7,252 bases of DNA from positions 1 to 7,252 of the forward strand of contig JAUWIQ010000095.1 of the NCBI GenBank assembly GCA_030605285.1, read 5' to 3'. This DNA is from Planctomycetota bacterium (GTDB taxonomy: Bacteria > Planctomycetota > Planctomycetia > Pirellulales > UBA7805). Of the stretch, positions 6,616-7,252 are shown piece by piece. The notes under the pieces were generated by a model, which worked only from the letters and a program-made list of their open reading frames with translations, searched no databases and was not told where the DNA came from. How positions within the stretch are numbered: position 1 is the stretch's first letter; every line of letters begins with the position of its first letter. Position numbers and translations under genes: made by a program.

Positions 6616-7252
6616 ATGTCCAGTACTGCCACATGGTGCGCGCCGCAAGTCAACCCCTGGATCCCATTCAGACGAGCCAACGAGCGATGCCGAAGAAGCT
6701 GGCAGGTATTCGCGCGGTCTGTTTTGATATCTACGGCACATTATTTATCAGCGGTAGTGGGGACATCGGTGCAGGTGTGGAAATCCCAGCCGAACAAAAT
6801 CCTTCAGCATCTCTTGAAGCGTCTCTTGGTGAAGTGTTTGTTGGGATGTGCGGCAACCAATCAGATACGGGCGATTTGGTGGACCACCTTGTGGGGAGGG
6901 CCGACTCGGGTGAATCGAAGTACAGGGTGCTGGGTCGAGACCTAATCACATGCCTGCAGCGGAAAATTCAGGAGGAGCGCACGGAGCGACAACAAGCTGG
7001 GATTGAGTATCCGGAAGTCGAGATCGTTAAAGTCTGGCGATCGGTCGCCAAATCGATTCTGAAACCCGTCACCACGGCGGACACTTTTTCCGACCACGAT
7101 TTTGAGCAGTTGGCGATTATCTATGAGGTCCGCGCAAACCCCGTCTGGCCAATGCCTGCCGCCACCGATTGTATCGATCAATTAGCTTCGGCAAATTTAA
7201 CGCTCGGTATAATCAGCAATGCCCAATTCTATACGCCGTTTCTTTTCCCAGC
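6612..7252 (+). CDS. HAD-superfamily hydrolase, partial at right edge
   Basis: The frame is open from the ATG at 6612 to the end of the window (213 codons, C-terminus missing). Motif I is FDIYGTL, with nucleophile D39 (counted from 6612) and Tyr41 where phosphatases usually have the acid/base Asp. Motif II is GIISNAQ, with S202-N203. The long stretch between them, including the charged segment around EYPEVEIVKVW, would form the cap domain. The lysine and acidic motifs III and IV lie beyond the edge. The 6612 ATG overlaps the glycosyltransferase stop (ATGA); in-frame ATGs at 6633 and 6687 are alternatives, the last starting 13 residues before the nucleophile. DxYGT is known in haloacid dehalogenases and in some uncharacterised HAD proteins. 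A phosphatase acting on the glycosyltransferase product is possible but unproven. Confidence 0.87.
   Translation, partial: MNVQYCHMVRAASQPLDPIQTSQRAMPKKLAGIRAVCFDIYGTLFISGSGDIGAGVEIPAEQNPSASLEASLGEVFVGMCGNQSDTGDLVDHLVGRADSGESKYRVLGRDLITCLQRKIQEERTERQQAGIEYPEVEIVKVWRSVAKSILKPVTTADTFSDHDFEQLAIIYEVRANPVWPMPAATDCIDQLASANLTLGIISNAQFYTPFLFP

Noticed and set aside
6616..6945. 109-codon plus-strand frame starting with ATG right after the glycosyltransferase stop
   Set aside because: It overlaps the HAD frame, which has clear motifs I and II and stays open to the edge. This frame shows no domain and is rich in Trp, Arg and Ser as expected of an out-of-frame reading.
5059..7252. Glycosyltransferase/HAD pair as sucrose-phosphate synthase and phosphatase
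   Set aside because: The HAD protein has DIYGT rather than the DxD phosphatase motif, and the glycosyltransferase shows no specific sucrose-phosphate synthase signature I can name.

Overview
The window reads as ordinary chromosomal DNA of a free-living bacterium, mixed in GC and tightly coded. The overall flavour (a PAS-GAF-receiver protein without a kinase core, a membrane-anchored metallophosphoesterase, weak or absent Shine-Dalgarno sites on several genes) would suit a planctomycete of the Pirellulaceae type. That is an impression from protein style; no rRNA or marker gene confirms it. I see no rRNA, tRNA, transposase, phage gene or CRISPR array.

Layout. Bases 1-248 are a non-coding leader with a run of short perfect inverted repeats. 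It precedes a TTG-started sensor/response-regulator gene (249-1973, +) that ends in a rho-independent terminator. An 88-bp spacer with a second strong hairpin leads to a membrane-anchored metallophosphoesterase (2062-3222, +). This gene converges on a class I SAM methyltransferase (3219-3980, -), and the two stop codons share one palindromic CTAG. Upstream of the methyltransferase is a perfect 18-bp tandem duplication (4017-4052). Next on the minus strand comes a small protein with a faint hemerythrin-like pattern (4233-4727). A divergent spacer of about 330 bp follows, holding a distant inverted repeat and a possible 39-codon ORF with a good ribosome-binding site. Then come a GT-B glycosyltransferase (5059-6615, +) and a HAD-superfamily hydrolase (6612 to beyond the right edge, +), joined by an ATGA overlap.

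How the genes may work together. Only the glycosyltransferase and HAD genes, perhaps with the small ORF, look like a real operon: their stops and starts overlap, so translation is probably coupled. A glycosyltransferase paired with a HAD protein suggests synthesis of a sugar conjugate, but the HAD nucleophile motif is DxY rather than DxD, so a simple sugar-phosphate phosphatase cannot be assumed. The other genes look like independent units.

I found no clear undescribed system. The best leads are the glycosyltransferase/HAD pair with its possible upstream small ORF, the hairpin-rich leader of the sensor gene, the altered acidic pocket in that sensor's receiver, and the 18-bp tandem repeat before the methyltransferase.
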